Shown: piece by piece, positions 8,420 to 16,080 of the stretch
Layout of the letters: the number at the start of each line of letters is the position of its first letter
How positions within the stretch are numbered: the stretch's first letter is position 1
Assembly: GCF_036194065.1 (NCBI RefSeq)
Contig: NZ_CP108097.1
Location: 186,001-250,000, forward strand
Direction: 5' to 3'
Length of the DNA: 64,000 bases
From: Streptomyces sp. NBC_00239
GTDB lineage: Bacteria > Actinomycetota > Actinomycetes > Streptomycetales > Streptomycetaceae
The notes under the pieces: generated by a model
Databases searched by the model: none
Told to the model about the DNA's origin: nothing
Seen by the model: only the letters and a program-made list of their open reading frames with translations
Translations under genes and position numbers: made by a program

Positions 8420-9523
8420 ATGACCGTCACACCCACCGCCGCGCCCGCCACCGCACGCGCCGCCGCCCCACCCGCCGGGTCCGCCCCGTCCGCCGTCTCC
8501 GCCCCACCCTCCGCGTCCGCCCCGTCCGTCGCCGTGGCCGCGCCCGTCGCCGCGCGGCCGGCCTTCTCCGCCCTCGCCCCGGACGCGGCCGGGCGCCGGA
8601 TCGCCGGCGGGGTCGAGGACCTGATCGGCGGCACCCCGCTGGTCCGCCTCGACCTGGAGGGCGCCGACCCGCGCGTGGAGGTGCTGGCCAAGCTGGAGTC
8701 CGCCAACCCGTACGCCAGCGTCAAGGACCGCGCGGCCGGCTACCTGCTGCGGGGCGCCGAGGCCCGCGGCGACATCGGGCCCGGCTCCACGGTGGTGGAG
8801 TCCACCTCGGGCAACACCGGCATCGCGCTGGCCGCGCTGTGCGCGGTGCGCGGCTACCGCTGCACCGTCGTGCTGCCCGACAGCGCCACCCCCGAACGCA
8901 AGGGCCTGCTGCGGGCGCTGGGCGCCGAGGTGGTGGAGACCCCGGGCGCCGACGGCTTCGCCGCGGCCATCGCGCGCGCCGAGGAGATCGAGCGGGACGT
9001 GCCCGGCGCCTGGTACGCGCGCCAGCACGAGAACGCCGACAACGTCCTCGCGCACTACGAGACGACCGGCCCGGAGATCTGGGCCGACACCGCGGGCCGG
9101 ATCGACGTGCTGATCGCGGGCGTCGGCACCGGCGGCACCCTCAGCGGCGCCGGCCGCTACCTCAAGGAGCGCGACCCGGCGGTCGAGGTGGTCGCCGTGG
9201 AGCCGGAGAACTCCCCCGTGCTGTCCCGGGGGTACGGCGGGCTGCACCGCATCCCCGGCCTCAACGGCGGCTTCGTCGCGCCCACCACCGACGCCTCGAT
9301 CGTCGACCGGGTGGTGCCCGTCCCCGACGAGGCGGCGCCGGCCGAGGCCCGTGCCGTGCTGCGCCGCCAGGGCCTGTTCGTCGGCGTCTCCGCGGGCGCC
9401 GCCCTGTACGCGGCCGGTCTGCTCGCCCGGGACCCCGCGTACGCCGGCAAGACCATCGTCGCCATCCTGCCCGACACGGGCGAGCGCTACGTCAGCATCT
9501 GGAACGAGGAGCCTTCGAAGTGA
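8420..9523 (+). CDS. Cysteine-synthase-like PLP enzyme (second copy)
   Basis: This 367-aa fold-type II PLP enzyme has its lysine at K102 (YASVKDRAAG), the STSGNTGIALA loop and GVGTGGTLSGAGRYLKER. The first 60 residues are an Ala/Pro/Ser-rich extension absent from the first copy and from housekeeping enzymes; a later start cannot be excluded, but GGAGCAGAACC precedes this ATG. It should use O-acetylserine made by the preceding gene. The nucleophile is unknown, and two different copies in one cluster suggest two beta-substitution reactions or one altered enzyme. Its stop overlaps the next gene's start (GTGA). Confidence 0.88.
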   Translation: MTVTPTAAPATARAAAPPAGSAPSAVSAPPSASAPSVAVAAPVAARPAFSALAPDAAGRRIAGGVEDLIGGTPLVRLDLEGADPRVEVLAKLESANPYASVKDRAAGYLLRGAEARGDIGPGSTVVESTSGNTGIALAALCAVRGYRCTVVLPDSATPERKGLLRALGAEVVETPGADGFAAAIARAEEIERDVPGAWYARQHENADNVLAHYETTGPEIWADTAGRIDVLIAGVGTGGTLSGAGRYLKERDPAVEVVAVEPENSPVLSRGYGGLHRIPGLNGGFVAPTTDASIVDRVVPVPDEAAPAEARAVLRRQGLFVGVSAGAALYAAGLLARDPAYAGKTIVAILPDTGERYVSIWNEEPSK

Positions 9524-10752
9524 CCATCCTGATCCTGCACCGCAATTCGCTCGCCGCGACGCCGTACCACCGGTGGCTCGCCGCGACCGGCTCCAAACTC
9601 GTGCTGCTGGCCTCCGCCGAGCAGCTGGCGTACTTCGGCGAGGAGCTCCCGGACTTCGCGCCGTACGTGCACGCCGAGGCGGTGGTCGGCTACGACGAGA
9701 GCCCGCGGGTGGAGAACCGGGCCGAGGAGCTGATACGCGAATACGGCGTCACCGACATCGTGGCCGTCACGGAACGGGACATCGAGCGGGCCGCGCTGCT
9801 GCGCGAGAAGTTCGGGATGCCCGGGCAGCTGCCCGCGACCGCGGTGCCGTACCGCGACAAGTGGGAGATGAAACGGATCGCCGTGGAGGCGGGCATACCG
9901 GTCGCCGACCACGTCCTGCTGCACGCGCGTGAGGACCTCGGCGGGTTCGCGGCGGTCCACGGCCTGCCCGTGGTGGTCAAGCCCCGGCGCGGCCTGAGCT
10001 CGATCGGGCTGCGGGTGCTGCGCACGCCGCAGGAGCTGGCCGAGTGGGCCGGGCAGGCCGTGCTGGAGGGCCCGGACGGCGAGCCGGAGTGGCTGGCGGA
10101 GGCGTTCGTCGAGGGCGCGATGTGCCATGTCGACGGGGTGGTGCTGGACGGCCGCACGGCCTCCATCTGGCCCTCGCAGTACCAGTACGCGCTGGCCGAC
10201 TACACCGACCGCAGCGGGCGGGTGGACATCGCGCTCGACGCCGGGGACCCGATGGCGCACCGGCTGATCGCGTTCGCGGAGCGGGTGCTGGCCGCGCTCG
10301 GCGGGCCGCCCGACCACGCCTTCCACATCGAGGTGTTCCGCACGCCGGACGACGACCTCGTGCTGTGCGAGGCGGCGTGCCGGGCGGGCGGCGCCGGGGT
10401 GCGGGACCTGCACCGGCACATGTTCGCCGTCGACCCGGCGGAGCTGCCGGTGCTGCGCCAGTTCGGGCTGCCGGGCGAGGCGTCCGGGCGCCGGGTGCCG
10501 CAGCCGGCTGCCGGACAGCTGGCGTTCACGATGCGCCCGGGCACGGTCCACCGGCTGCCCGACCCGGCGGCGCGGCCGCCGGGCGTGTTCAAGCAGACCC
10601 TGTTCGCGGCCGAGGGGGACGTGCTGTCGGAGGCCGCGCACTCGGGCGACTTCCTGGCGGTGTTCCTCGTCGAGGGCGCCGGCCGGGCGGAGGTCGAGCA
10701 GCGGATCGACGCGCTGAAGCAGTGGTTCCTGGGCGGCCTCGACGTCCACTGA
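9520..10752 (+). CDS. ATP-grasp ligase 3
   Basis: This 410-aa ATP-grasp protein starts at a GTG overlapping the previous stop. It shows VVVKPRRGLSSIGL, AFVEGAMCHVDGVV and a metal-site region FHIEVFRTPDDDLVLCEAACRAGG, in which Glu is kept but the Asn-Arg pair is altered (EAACR). It is of the carbamoyl-phosphate-synthase-like ATP-grasp subgroup and is more divergent than ligases 1 and 2. It ends the rightward operon and is followed by a repeat block. It may ligate the last building block or a different carboxylate. Confidence 0.87.
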   Translation: MTILILHRNSLAATPYHRWLAATGSKLVLLASAEQLAYFGEELPDFAPYVHAEAVVGYDESPRVENRAEELIREYGVTDIVAVTERDIERAALLREKFGMPGQLPATAVPYRDKWEMKRIAVEAGIPVADHVLLHAREDLGGFAAVHGLPVVVKPRRGLSSIGLRVLRTPQELAEWAGQAVLEGPDGEPEWLAEAFVEGAMCHVDGVVLDGRTASIWPSQYQYALADYTDRSGRVDIALDAGDPMAHRLIAFAERVLAALGGPPDHAFHIEVFRTPDDDLVLCEAACRAGGAGVRDLHRHMFAVDPAELPVLRQFGLPGEASGRRVPQPAAGQLAFTMRPGTVHRLPDPAARPPGVFKQTLFAAEGDVLSEAAHSGDFLAVFLVEGAGRAEVEQRIDALKQWFLGGLDVH

Positions 10753-10796
10753 CCCCGCCGGCGCTCGAGGAGTAACGCCCTGACGGGCAAGATCCA

Positions 10797-11215
10797 GCCT
10801 CGCCGGCGCCCTGAGCCTTGGCAGCCTCGCCGGCGTTTGAGGCGAACCCCGGGCAGAGCCCACCCCGGCCGGGCCGACGCCTTGGGGTGCAAGCCCCAGC
10901 CTCGCCGGCGTTTGAGGCGCGGGCCTGGGCAGCGCCCAATCCAGCCTCGCCGGCGTTTGAGGCGCGGGCCTGGGCAGCGCCCAATCCAGCCTCGCCGGCG
11001 TTTGAGGCGCGGGGTTTGGGGCGGAGCCCCAAGACCAACCCGGCTGGCGCCGGGCACCGGGCTCCGCCCGGACCCGCTCCTCAAGCGCCGGAGGGGCTGG
11101 AGGGTGCGGGGGGTTGCCGGGCTCCGCCCGGACCCGCTCCTCAAGCGCCGGAGGGGCTGAAGGTGCGACGGGGTAGCCGGGCTCCGCCCGGGCCCGCTCC
11201 TCAAACGCCGGCGAG
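10797..11215. repeat. Streptomyces GCCGGCGTTTGAGG intergenic repeat block, copy A
   Basis: The gap 10753-11259 lies between two convergent operons and holds no gene. It contains several CTCGCCGGCGTTTGAGG units, including a 45-bp unit repeated twice from about 10897. A junction follows in which GGGGTTTGGGGCGGAGCCCC and GGCGCCGGGCACC sit between opposite-facing repeats. About three inverted copies of the roughly 60-bp unit found at 14221-14643 then run from about 11063 to 11215. Self-complementarity would give long hairpins, so this may also stop transcription from both sides. Confidence 0.8.
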
Positions 11216-11259
11216 ACTGCCAATGCTCAGGGCGTCGGGGAGGCTGGGACGGGCACCGT

Positions 11260-12180
11260 TCAGATGCCGTACGAGACGCCGGTGAGGCGTTCGGACTCCT
11301 CCCACAGCCTCCGCCAGACACGCGGGTCACGGGCGGAGCCACCGGTGCGCACCGGCCCGGGGTGCCCGCGGGTCTCGGTGAGGCCGAGCGGCCCGTAGAA
11401 CTGCCCGCCGCGCACGCCGGGGTCGGTGGCGGCGCGCAGCCCCGGCAGCATGCCCCGATCGGCGGGCTGGAGGAACAGCGGGCCCAGGGTCGGCCCGATC
11501 CGGTGGAAGGCGGCCGGGAAGTCCCGGCCCAGACCCGTGGCGGCCAGCCCCGGGTGCGCGGCGACGGCGACGGTGTCCGCGCCCGCCGCGGCCAGCCGAC
11601 GCTGGAGTTCCAGGCTGAACATCAGGTTGGCGAGCTTGGACTGGCCGTACGCGCGGTACCGGCTGTAGCGGCGCTCGGCGTTGAGGTCGGCGAAGTCGAT
11701 GCGGGCCAGGCGGTGCACGTAGCTGCTGATCGTGACGGCCCGCGCGCCGGGCGTCGCGCGGAGCGTGTCGAGGAGCAGGCCGGTGAGCGCGAAGTGGCCG
11801 AGGTGGTTGGTGGCGAACTGCAGCTCGTAGCCGTCCGCGGTGCGGGCCTCGGGGGTCCACATCACGCCCGCGTTGTTGAGCAGCACGTCGATGCGCTCGC
11901 AGCGGTCGGCGAGCTCCTTGGCGGCTTCCCGTACGGAGCCCAGGTCCGCCAGGTCCAGGCGCTGTACGGTCAGTTCGGCCCGGGGGACGGCGGCCCTGAT
12001 GCGGGCCGCGGCGACGGCGGCCTTGCCGGTGTCGCGTACGGCGAGCACGACGTGGGCGCCGTGCCGGGCGAGTTCCTTGGCGGTCGCGAAGCCGATGCCG
12101 GACGTGGCCCCGGTGACCACCGCGGTGCGACCGGTCTGGTCCGGGACGTCCTGTGCGGTCCACTTGCGCGCGGCGGTCAC
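11260..12180 (-). CDS. Short-chain dehydrogenase/reductase
   Basis: This 306-aa classical-to-extended SDR has the cofactor loop TGATSGIG at residues 24-31, NNAG in the middle, catalytic Ser in ISSYVHR and YGQSK (Tyr-X3-Lys). It most resembles the retinol-dehydrogenase/oxidoreductase type that keeps about 30 residues beyond the core. The start is a GTG 10 bases after the preceding gene's stop, with AGGGG as ribosome-binding site. It is the last gene of the peptide-thioesterase-AhpD-SDR unit; the substrate is unknown. Confidence 0.9.
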   Translation of the reverse strand: MTAARKWTAQDVPDQTGRTAVVTGATSGIGFATAKELARHGAHVVLAVRDTGKAAVAAARIRAAVPRAELTVQRLDLADLGSVREAAKELADRCERIDVLLNNAGVMWTPEARTADGYELQFATNHLGHFALTGLLLDTLRATPGARAVTISSYVHRLARIDFADLNAERRYSRYRAYGQSKLANLMFSLELQRRLAAAGADTVAVAAHPGLAATGLGRDFPAAFHRIGPTLGPLFLQPADRGMLPGLRAATDPGVRGGQFYGPLGLTETRGHPGPVRTGGSARDPRVWRRLWEESERLTGVSYGI

Positions 12181-12190
12181 CGGGATGCCC

Positions 12191-12742
12191 CTAGCCGACC
12201 GTGGCCGCGGGGCGGCCGTAGCCCTGGGAGACGACCCGCTCCGCGGACTGCGCGTAGTAGCCGGGGTCGGCCGGCAGGTCGGTGTTCAGGCAGTTGACGT
12301 AGCGGTTGTACATGCAGAAGGCGGCGGCGATCAGGACGGTGTCGTGCAGGTCCTGGTCGTTCGCGCCGGCGGCGCGGGCGGCCTCGACGGTGGCGGCGGC
12401 GACCGGGCGGGCCGCGGCCTGCACTTCGGCGGCGACCTTCAGCAGCGCGCGGACCTTCGGGCTGACCGGGGCGGTCTCCGGGTCTTTGAGCACGGCCGCG
12501 ACCAGGTCCTGGCCGCCGTCGAGCTGGGCGGCGGCGAAGGCGCTGTGCGAGTCGGAGCAGAACCGGGTGGCGTTGAGTTCGGAGACGTAGGCCGCGATCA
12601 GCTCGCGTTCGCCGGCGGGCAGCGAGGCGGGGGCGCGCAGCAGGGCGTCCGCGAGCAGCCCCAGCGGGGCCGCGGTGTCGGGGCGCTGGGCCAGCAGGCC
12701 GCTGATTCCGGGAAGGTCGTTGTCGAGCGAGATGTGCGGCAT
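12191..12742 (-). CDS. Carboxymuconolactone decarboxylase/AhpD-like protein
   Basis: This 183-aa all-helical protein of the CMD/AhpD superfamily has the signature region ATRFCSDSHSAF at about residues 58-69. In AhpD the motif is CxxCxxxH; here one Cys is replaced by Ser (C-S-D-S-H), so disulfide chemistry of the usual kind is unlikely. FCMYNRYVNCLN near residue 145 is typical of this actinobacterial subgroup. Such proteins are often present in biosynthetic clusters without a defined role. It lies between a thioesterase and an SDR. Confidence 0.85.
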   Translation of the reverse strand: MPHISLDNDLPGISGLLAQRPDTAAPLGLLADALLRAPASLPAGERELIAAYVSELNATRFCSDSHSAFAAAQLDGGQDLVAAVLKDPETAPVSPKVRALLKVAAEVQAAARPVAAATVEAARAAGANDQDLHDTVLIAAAFCMYNRYVNCLNTDLPADPGYYAQSAERVVSQGYGRPAATVG

Positions 12743-12758
12743 GAGGTGCGGCTTCCTC

Positions 12759-13613
12759 TCAACGGTGGTGCAGCGGCGGTCCGGGCCGTCCCGGATCGCT
12801 CGCGGCGGCGTCCAGCATCTGGCGTACGAGCGCGAGCGGCGGGTGCGCCGCCAGGTAGTGGTGCCGGCCCGGCAGCGTGTGGCCGCTGTGCGTGCCGCGC
12901 GTCTGGTGCGCCCAGGCGGCGGCGTCCTCGGCGGTGACGACGGGGTCGCCGGCCCCGACGAGGGTGGTGACCGGGCAGTCGAGCAGGGGTCCCGGCCGGT
13001 GGACGTATCCGTCGGCCATCCTGGCGTCCGCCTCGACGTACGGAAAGACCAGTTTCAGCAGGACGGGTTCGGCCAGCAGTTCCGCGACGCCGCCGTCGAG
13101 GACGGCGGCGAGCTCGCCGTCGCCGCAGCCGGCGAGGCCCCGGCCGTCGTCCGGGCCGCCGCCGGACTGCGGGGCGGTACGGGTCCGGGGGTCCGTGCCG
13201 GTACCTGGGTCGGTACGGGTCTGCGGGGCGGTACGGGTCTGCGGGGCGCGCGCGCCGGAGGCGAACAGGTGGCTCACCGCGACGCCGGCCCGGGCCAGCG
13301 ACCGGGCGGTCTCGAAGGCGATCCAGGCGCCGAGGCTGTGGCCGAACAGGGCGAGCGGGCGGTCCGCGAGCGGGCTCACGGCCCGGGCGATGTCACCCGC
13401 CAGCAGGTGTACGTCGGTGGCGCAGGGTTCCCCGCCGCGTTCGGCCCGGCCGGGGTAGCACACCGCGTGCACCTCGGTGCCGGGCAGGCGGTCGGCCCAC
13501 CGGGCGAAGAACGAGGCCACTCCGCCCTCGTGCGGGAAGCAGACCAGGCGCCGCTGCGCGTCGGGTCGGGGCGCGGTGCACTGCAGCCAGGTCACCGGTG
13601 GGATCAGGGCCAC
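12759..13613 (-). CDS. Type II thioesterase
   Basis: This alpha/beta hydrolase of 284 aa starts at a GTG that overlaps the stop of the small peptide gene. RLVCFPHEGG near the N-terminus, GHSLGAW with the nucleophilic Ser, and a C-terminal LPGRHHYL with the catalytic His define the family that edits misloaded carrier proteins. A low-complexity insertion of alternating TRTAPQ/TRTDPG-type repeats sits in the lid region at about residues 128-152, which is unusual. It fits the stand-alone tandem carrier protein and phosphopantetheinyl transferase encoded nearby. Confidence 0.9.
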   Translation of the reverse strand: MALIPPVTWLQCTAPRPDAQRRLVCFPHEGGVASFFARWADRLPGTEVHAVCYPGRAERGGEPCATDVHLLAGDIARAVSPLADRPLALFGHSLGAWIAFETARSLARAGVAVSHLFASGARAPQTRTAPQTRTDPGTGTDPRTRTAPQSGGGPDDGRGLAGCGDGELAAVLDGGVAELLAEPVLLKLVFPYVEADARMADGYVHRPGPLLDCPVTTLVGAGDPVVTAEDAAAWAHQTRGTHSGHTLPGRHHYLAAHPPLALVRQMLDAAASDPGRPGPPLHHR

Positions 13614-13768
13614 TCGACGTCGACCGATGTGCCGGACACGGACGAGGCCTTGGGCCACTCGACGTTGTCGCCGACGGCGGCGTTCGCGGAGGGGATCGCG
13701 AAGGCGGCGGCGAGGCCGAAGACACCGAGGACCACGGAGGTTCGGGCGGCGAGCAGGACGGTTCTCAT
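13604..13768 (-). CDS. 54-aa secreted-type peptide with duplicated VEWP motif
   Basis: The ORF begins MRTVLLAARTS and has a clear signal peptide: Arg2 and Arg9, a hydrophobic core VVLGVFGLAAAFA, and an A-x-A cleavage site SANA|A at about residue 30. The predicted mature part has about 24 residues and contains the same motif twice, DNVEWP and VDVEWP, the second at the extreme C-terminus. The coding DNA repeats too. GAGGAGTCGTC precedes the ATG. It is the first gene of a unit, overlaps the thioesterase start, and its promoter carries two TGGCAA/TTGCCA sites. A signalling peptide for the XRE-TPR regulator at 16081 is my inference; I know no family match. Confidence 0.7.
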   Translation of the reverse strand: MRTVLLAARTSVVLGVFGLAAAFAIPSANAAVGDNVEWPKASSVSGTSVDVEWP

Positions 13769-13850
13769 GACGACTCCTCGGCGGGCGGGGCGTGTTCAAG
13801 TGGGACCGATCGTGTTCTGGCGCCAGAAGCTAGCGAAGCCGGAGCCGTGT

Positions 13851-13883
13851 TGGCAAATAGTTGCCATTCTTTGGCAACTTGCC
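13851..13883. promoter_or_regulatory. Operator: paired TGGCAA/TTGCCA inverted repeats upstream of the peptide gene
   Basis: TGGCAAATAGTTGCCA at 13851-13866 is a perfect 6-4-6 palindrome. TTGGCAACTTGCC at 13871-13883 is a second, shorter inverted repeat exactly 21 bases (two helical turns) further on. It lies about 85-115 bases upstream of the start codon at 13768. The same half-sites recur at 15836-15907, 17401-17436 and 17563-17593. Confidence 0.75.
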
Positions 13884-13984
13884 TGTGTGGGCCGGATATC
13901 CGAGCCACCGGCCCCGGGCGCAACACCGGGAACACGGCGATGCCGCGGCGTGGAGGGGGCCAGGTGACCGGGGCGCCCGCCCAC

Positions 13985-15110
13985 GGAAACCCCCCACGCC
14001 CGGGCAGAGCCCTGCAACCCCCGCGCACCCGCCAACCCCCGCCGGCGCAACCTCCAGCCCCTCCGGCACTTGACGCGCGGTCCCCAGCGCAGCCCGCCGC
14101 CCCCGCCGCACCCTCCGGCCCCGCCGGCGCTTGGGGAGCGGGCCCGGGGCAGAGCCCGGCAACCCCGTCGCACCCCTCAGCCCCTGCGGCGCTTGAGGCC
14201 CGAGCCCGGCCGCAGCCCGGCAACCCCTCCAGCCCCTCCGGCGTTTGAGGAGCGGGCCCGGGCAGAGCCCGGCAAACCCCCGCACCCTCCAGCCCCTCCG
14301 GCGCTTGAGGAGCGGGCCCGGGCAGAGCCCGGCAAACCCCCGCACCCTCCAGCCCCTCCGGCGTTTGAGGAGCGGGTCCGGGCAGAGCCCGGCAACCCCC
14401 CGCACCCTCCAGCCCCTCCGGCGCTTGAGGAGCGGGCCCGGGCGGAGCCCGGCAACCCCCCGCACCCTCCAGCCCCTCCGGCGCTTGAGGAGCGGGCCCG
14501 GGCAGAGCCCGGCAACCCCCCGCACCCTCCAGCCCCTCCGGCGCTTGAGGAGCGGGTCCGGGCAGGGCCCGGCTGACCCCGCCCGCACCCTCCAGCCCCT
14601 CCGGCGCTTGAGGAGCGGGTCCGGGCGGAGCCCGGTGCCCGGCGCCAGCCGGGTTGTTCGTTGGGGCTCCGCCCCAAACCCCGCGCCTCAAACGCCGGCG
14701 AGGCTGGAGGTTGCCCCACAGGGCTCCGGCGAGGCGGAGGTTGCCGCCCAGGCGGGATGTGCCGCCTGGGCACCGGCAAGGCAGGGAGTCGCGCCCAGGG
14801 CGCCAGCACAGCAAGGTGTCGCGCCCAGGGCACCGCCACGGCAAGGGGTCACACCCAGGGCGCCAGCGAGGCAGGGAATTGCGCCCCAAGGCAACCTGGC
14901 AAAGCAGGCAGACACGCCCGGCGCACGGGCACGGCAAGGGGGCCCAGCCCAGGGGTCGGCGCGGCAAGGGGCCCAGCCCAGGCGCCGGCAAGGCACGGGG
15001 GCGCGGCCCAGGGCGCCGGCAAGGCGAGAGGTCGCACCCCAGGCGCCGGCAAGGCACGGGGTCGCGGCCCAGGGCGCGGCAGGGCGAAGGGGGGCGGCGG
15101 CGGGGTGAGG
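13985..15110. repeat. Long repeat tract: 60-bp tandem repeats followed by about 30-bp degenerate repeats, copy B
   Basis: The 1.3 kb gap between the peptide operator and the carrier-protein gene holds no supportable gene. From 14221 to about 14643 there are seven near-identical 60-bp units, each with CTCCAGCCCCTCCGGCG, CTTGAGGAGCGGG and a GGGC(A/G)GAGCCC arm; diverged copies extend back to about 13985. After GGGGCTCCGCCCC at about 14664 and an oppositely oriented CTCAAACGCCGGCGAGG unit, shorter degenerate units (GGCAAGGCA, GTCGCGCCCAGGGCGCC) run to 15110. The reading frames through it are repeat artefacts. Exact unit length and identity suggest recent slippage expansion. Confidence 0.9.
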
Positions 15111-15111
15111 G

Positions 15112-15726
15112 TCAGGCGGCTCGGTCGGGGAGGCCCAGGGTCGGGCGGGGGCCACCGGTGAGCAGGCCGACGACGAGCAGCGTCTGCTCGTCCACGGTCG
15201 GCGCCGCCAGCATGTCGTGGACCGGCACCTGGACGCCGAACTCCCGCCCGACCCGCTGGACCAGACGGGTCGTCAGCAGCGAGTCCCCGCCGAGCGCGAA
15301 GAAGTCGGAGCGCCGCCCCGGGGTCGGGCAGTCGAGCAGGTCGCGCCAGGCCTGCGTCACGAAGGCCCGTACCTCGCGCACCCCGGCGGGACCGGTGCGG
15401 CGCGGGCGGGCACGGGAGCGCAGGGAGTGCACCAGTGCGACCTGGTCGCCGAGGTTGCGGCGGGACATCTCGTGCAGCGGCACGGTGACGCCGAACTCCC
15501 GGGCGATCCACCGCACCAGGCGGGTCATCAGCAGCGAGTCCCCGCCGCGGGCGAAGAAGTCCGCGTGCTCGGTCAGGTGCGTGCAGCCGAGCAGTCGGCA
15601 CCAGGCCCGGGTGACGAACTCCCGTACGTCGGCGGCCTCGTCGGCCGGTTCGGCCGGGGCGGTCTGCGTGGAGCCGGGCGCCGACGTGCCGGTGGCGGCG
15701 ATGACGGCAGAGCGGTCACGGGTCAT
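15112..15726 (-). CDS. Stand-alone tandem peptidyl carrier protein (two PCP domains)
   Basis: This 204-aa protein has two carrier domains: residues about 32-103 with FFARGGDSLL and Ser64, and about 115-195 with FFALGGDSLL and Ser149, both phosphopantetheine sites. The first 30 residues are Ala/Thr/Pro-rich. I chose the ATG at 15726, nine bases after AGGAG. It carries no adenylation or condensation domain, and none is visible in this window, so loading must be in trans. A phosphopantetheinyl transferase (19953-20717) and a type II thioesterase are encoded nearby. Its upstream region carries TTGCCAA sites. Confidence 0.92.
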   Translation of the reverse strand: MTRDRSAVIAATGTSAPGSTQTAPAEPADEAADVREFVTRAWCRLLGCTHLTEHADFFARGGDSLLMTRLVRWIAREFGVTVPLHEMSRRNLGDQVALVHSLRSRARPRRTGPAGVREVRAFVTQAWRDLLDCPTPGRRSDFFALGGDSLLTTRLVQRVGREFGVQVPVHDMLAAPTVDEQTLLVVGLLTGGPRPTLGLPDRAA

Positions 15727-15835
15727 TTGGGCCACTCCTGTGGGCATCGTCGGCGGCGGGCCCGCGCCTGGCGTTCACGGCGGGGCCGCACCATCGCGGA
15801 CTTGGGGCGGTGGTGGGAGGTCCGTACACCTCGTG

Positions 15836-15976
15836 TTGCCAACCAGCGTACGACAATCACGCCAACTTGACAACGACTTGCCAAGGTTCCAGGCAACATG
15901 GCTTGCCGGAACCGGCTCGACCTCTGGTCGAGATGCGCAGGCCAGGACCGTGAAGTGCTTGCTAACCTGCAAGGTT
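15836..15976. promoter_or_regulatory. Divergent promoter/operator cluster between carrier protein and XRE-TPR regulator
   Basis: The gap 15727-16080 contains TTGCCAA at 15836-15842, TTGACAA at 15867-15873, TTGCCAA at 15878-15884 and the inverted repeat GGCAACATGGCTTGCC at 15892-15907. A different palindrome, AACCTGCAAGGTT, lies at 15964-15976 closer to the regulator. The sites could serve the leftward carrier-protein promoter and autoregulation of the regulator. Confidence 0.7.
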
Positions 15977-16080
15977 GTTGGCTACCCTCTGGCACAACAG
16001 GATCGAAGATTGTGACACGGCAGCGGCAAGACGGTCCCTCCCGGAACCTTCGCACTCCCATACACCGTTGGGGCATACAC

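Noticed and set aside
1..10752. D-cycloserine-type cluster
   Set aside because: Serine acetyltransferase, cysteine-synthase-like and ATP-grasp genes fit, but the heme hydroxylase, arginase-like and racemase genes are absent, and there are extra ligases, an aldolase and a dioxygenase.
14221..14643. CRISPR array
   Set aside because: The 60-bp units are repeated in full with no variable spacers, and no cas genes are in the window.
13765..15108. Several long frames in both strands across the repeat tract, with repeated PLLKRRRGWRVRG-like peptides
   Set aside because: They arise from the 60-bp repeats being a multiple of three and GC-rich; there is no ribosome-binding site or family match.
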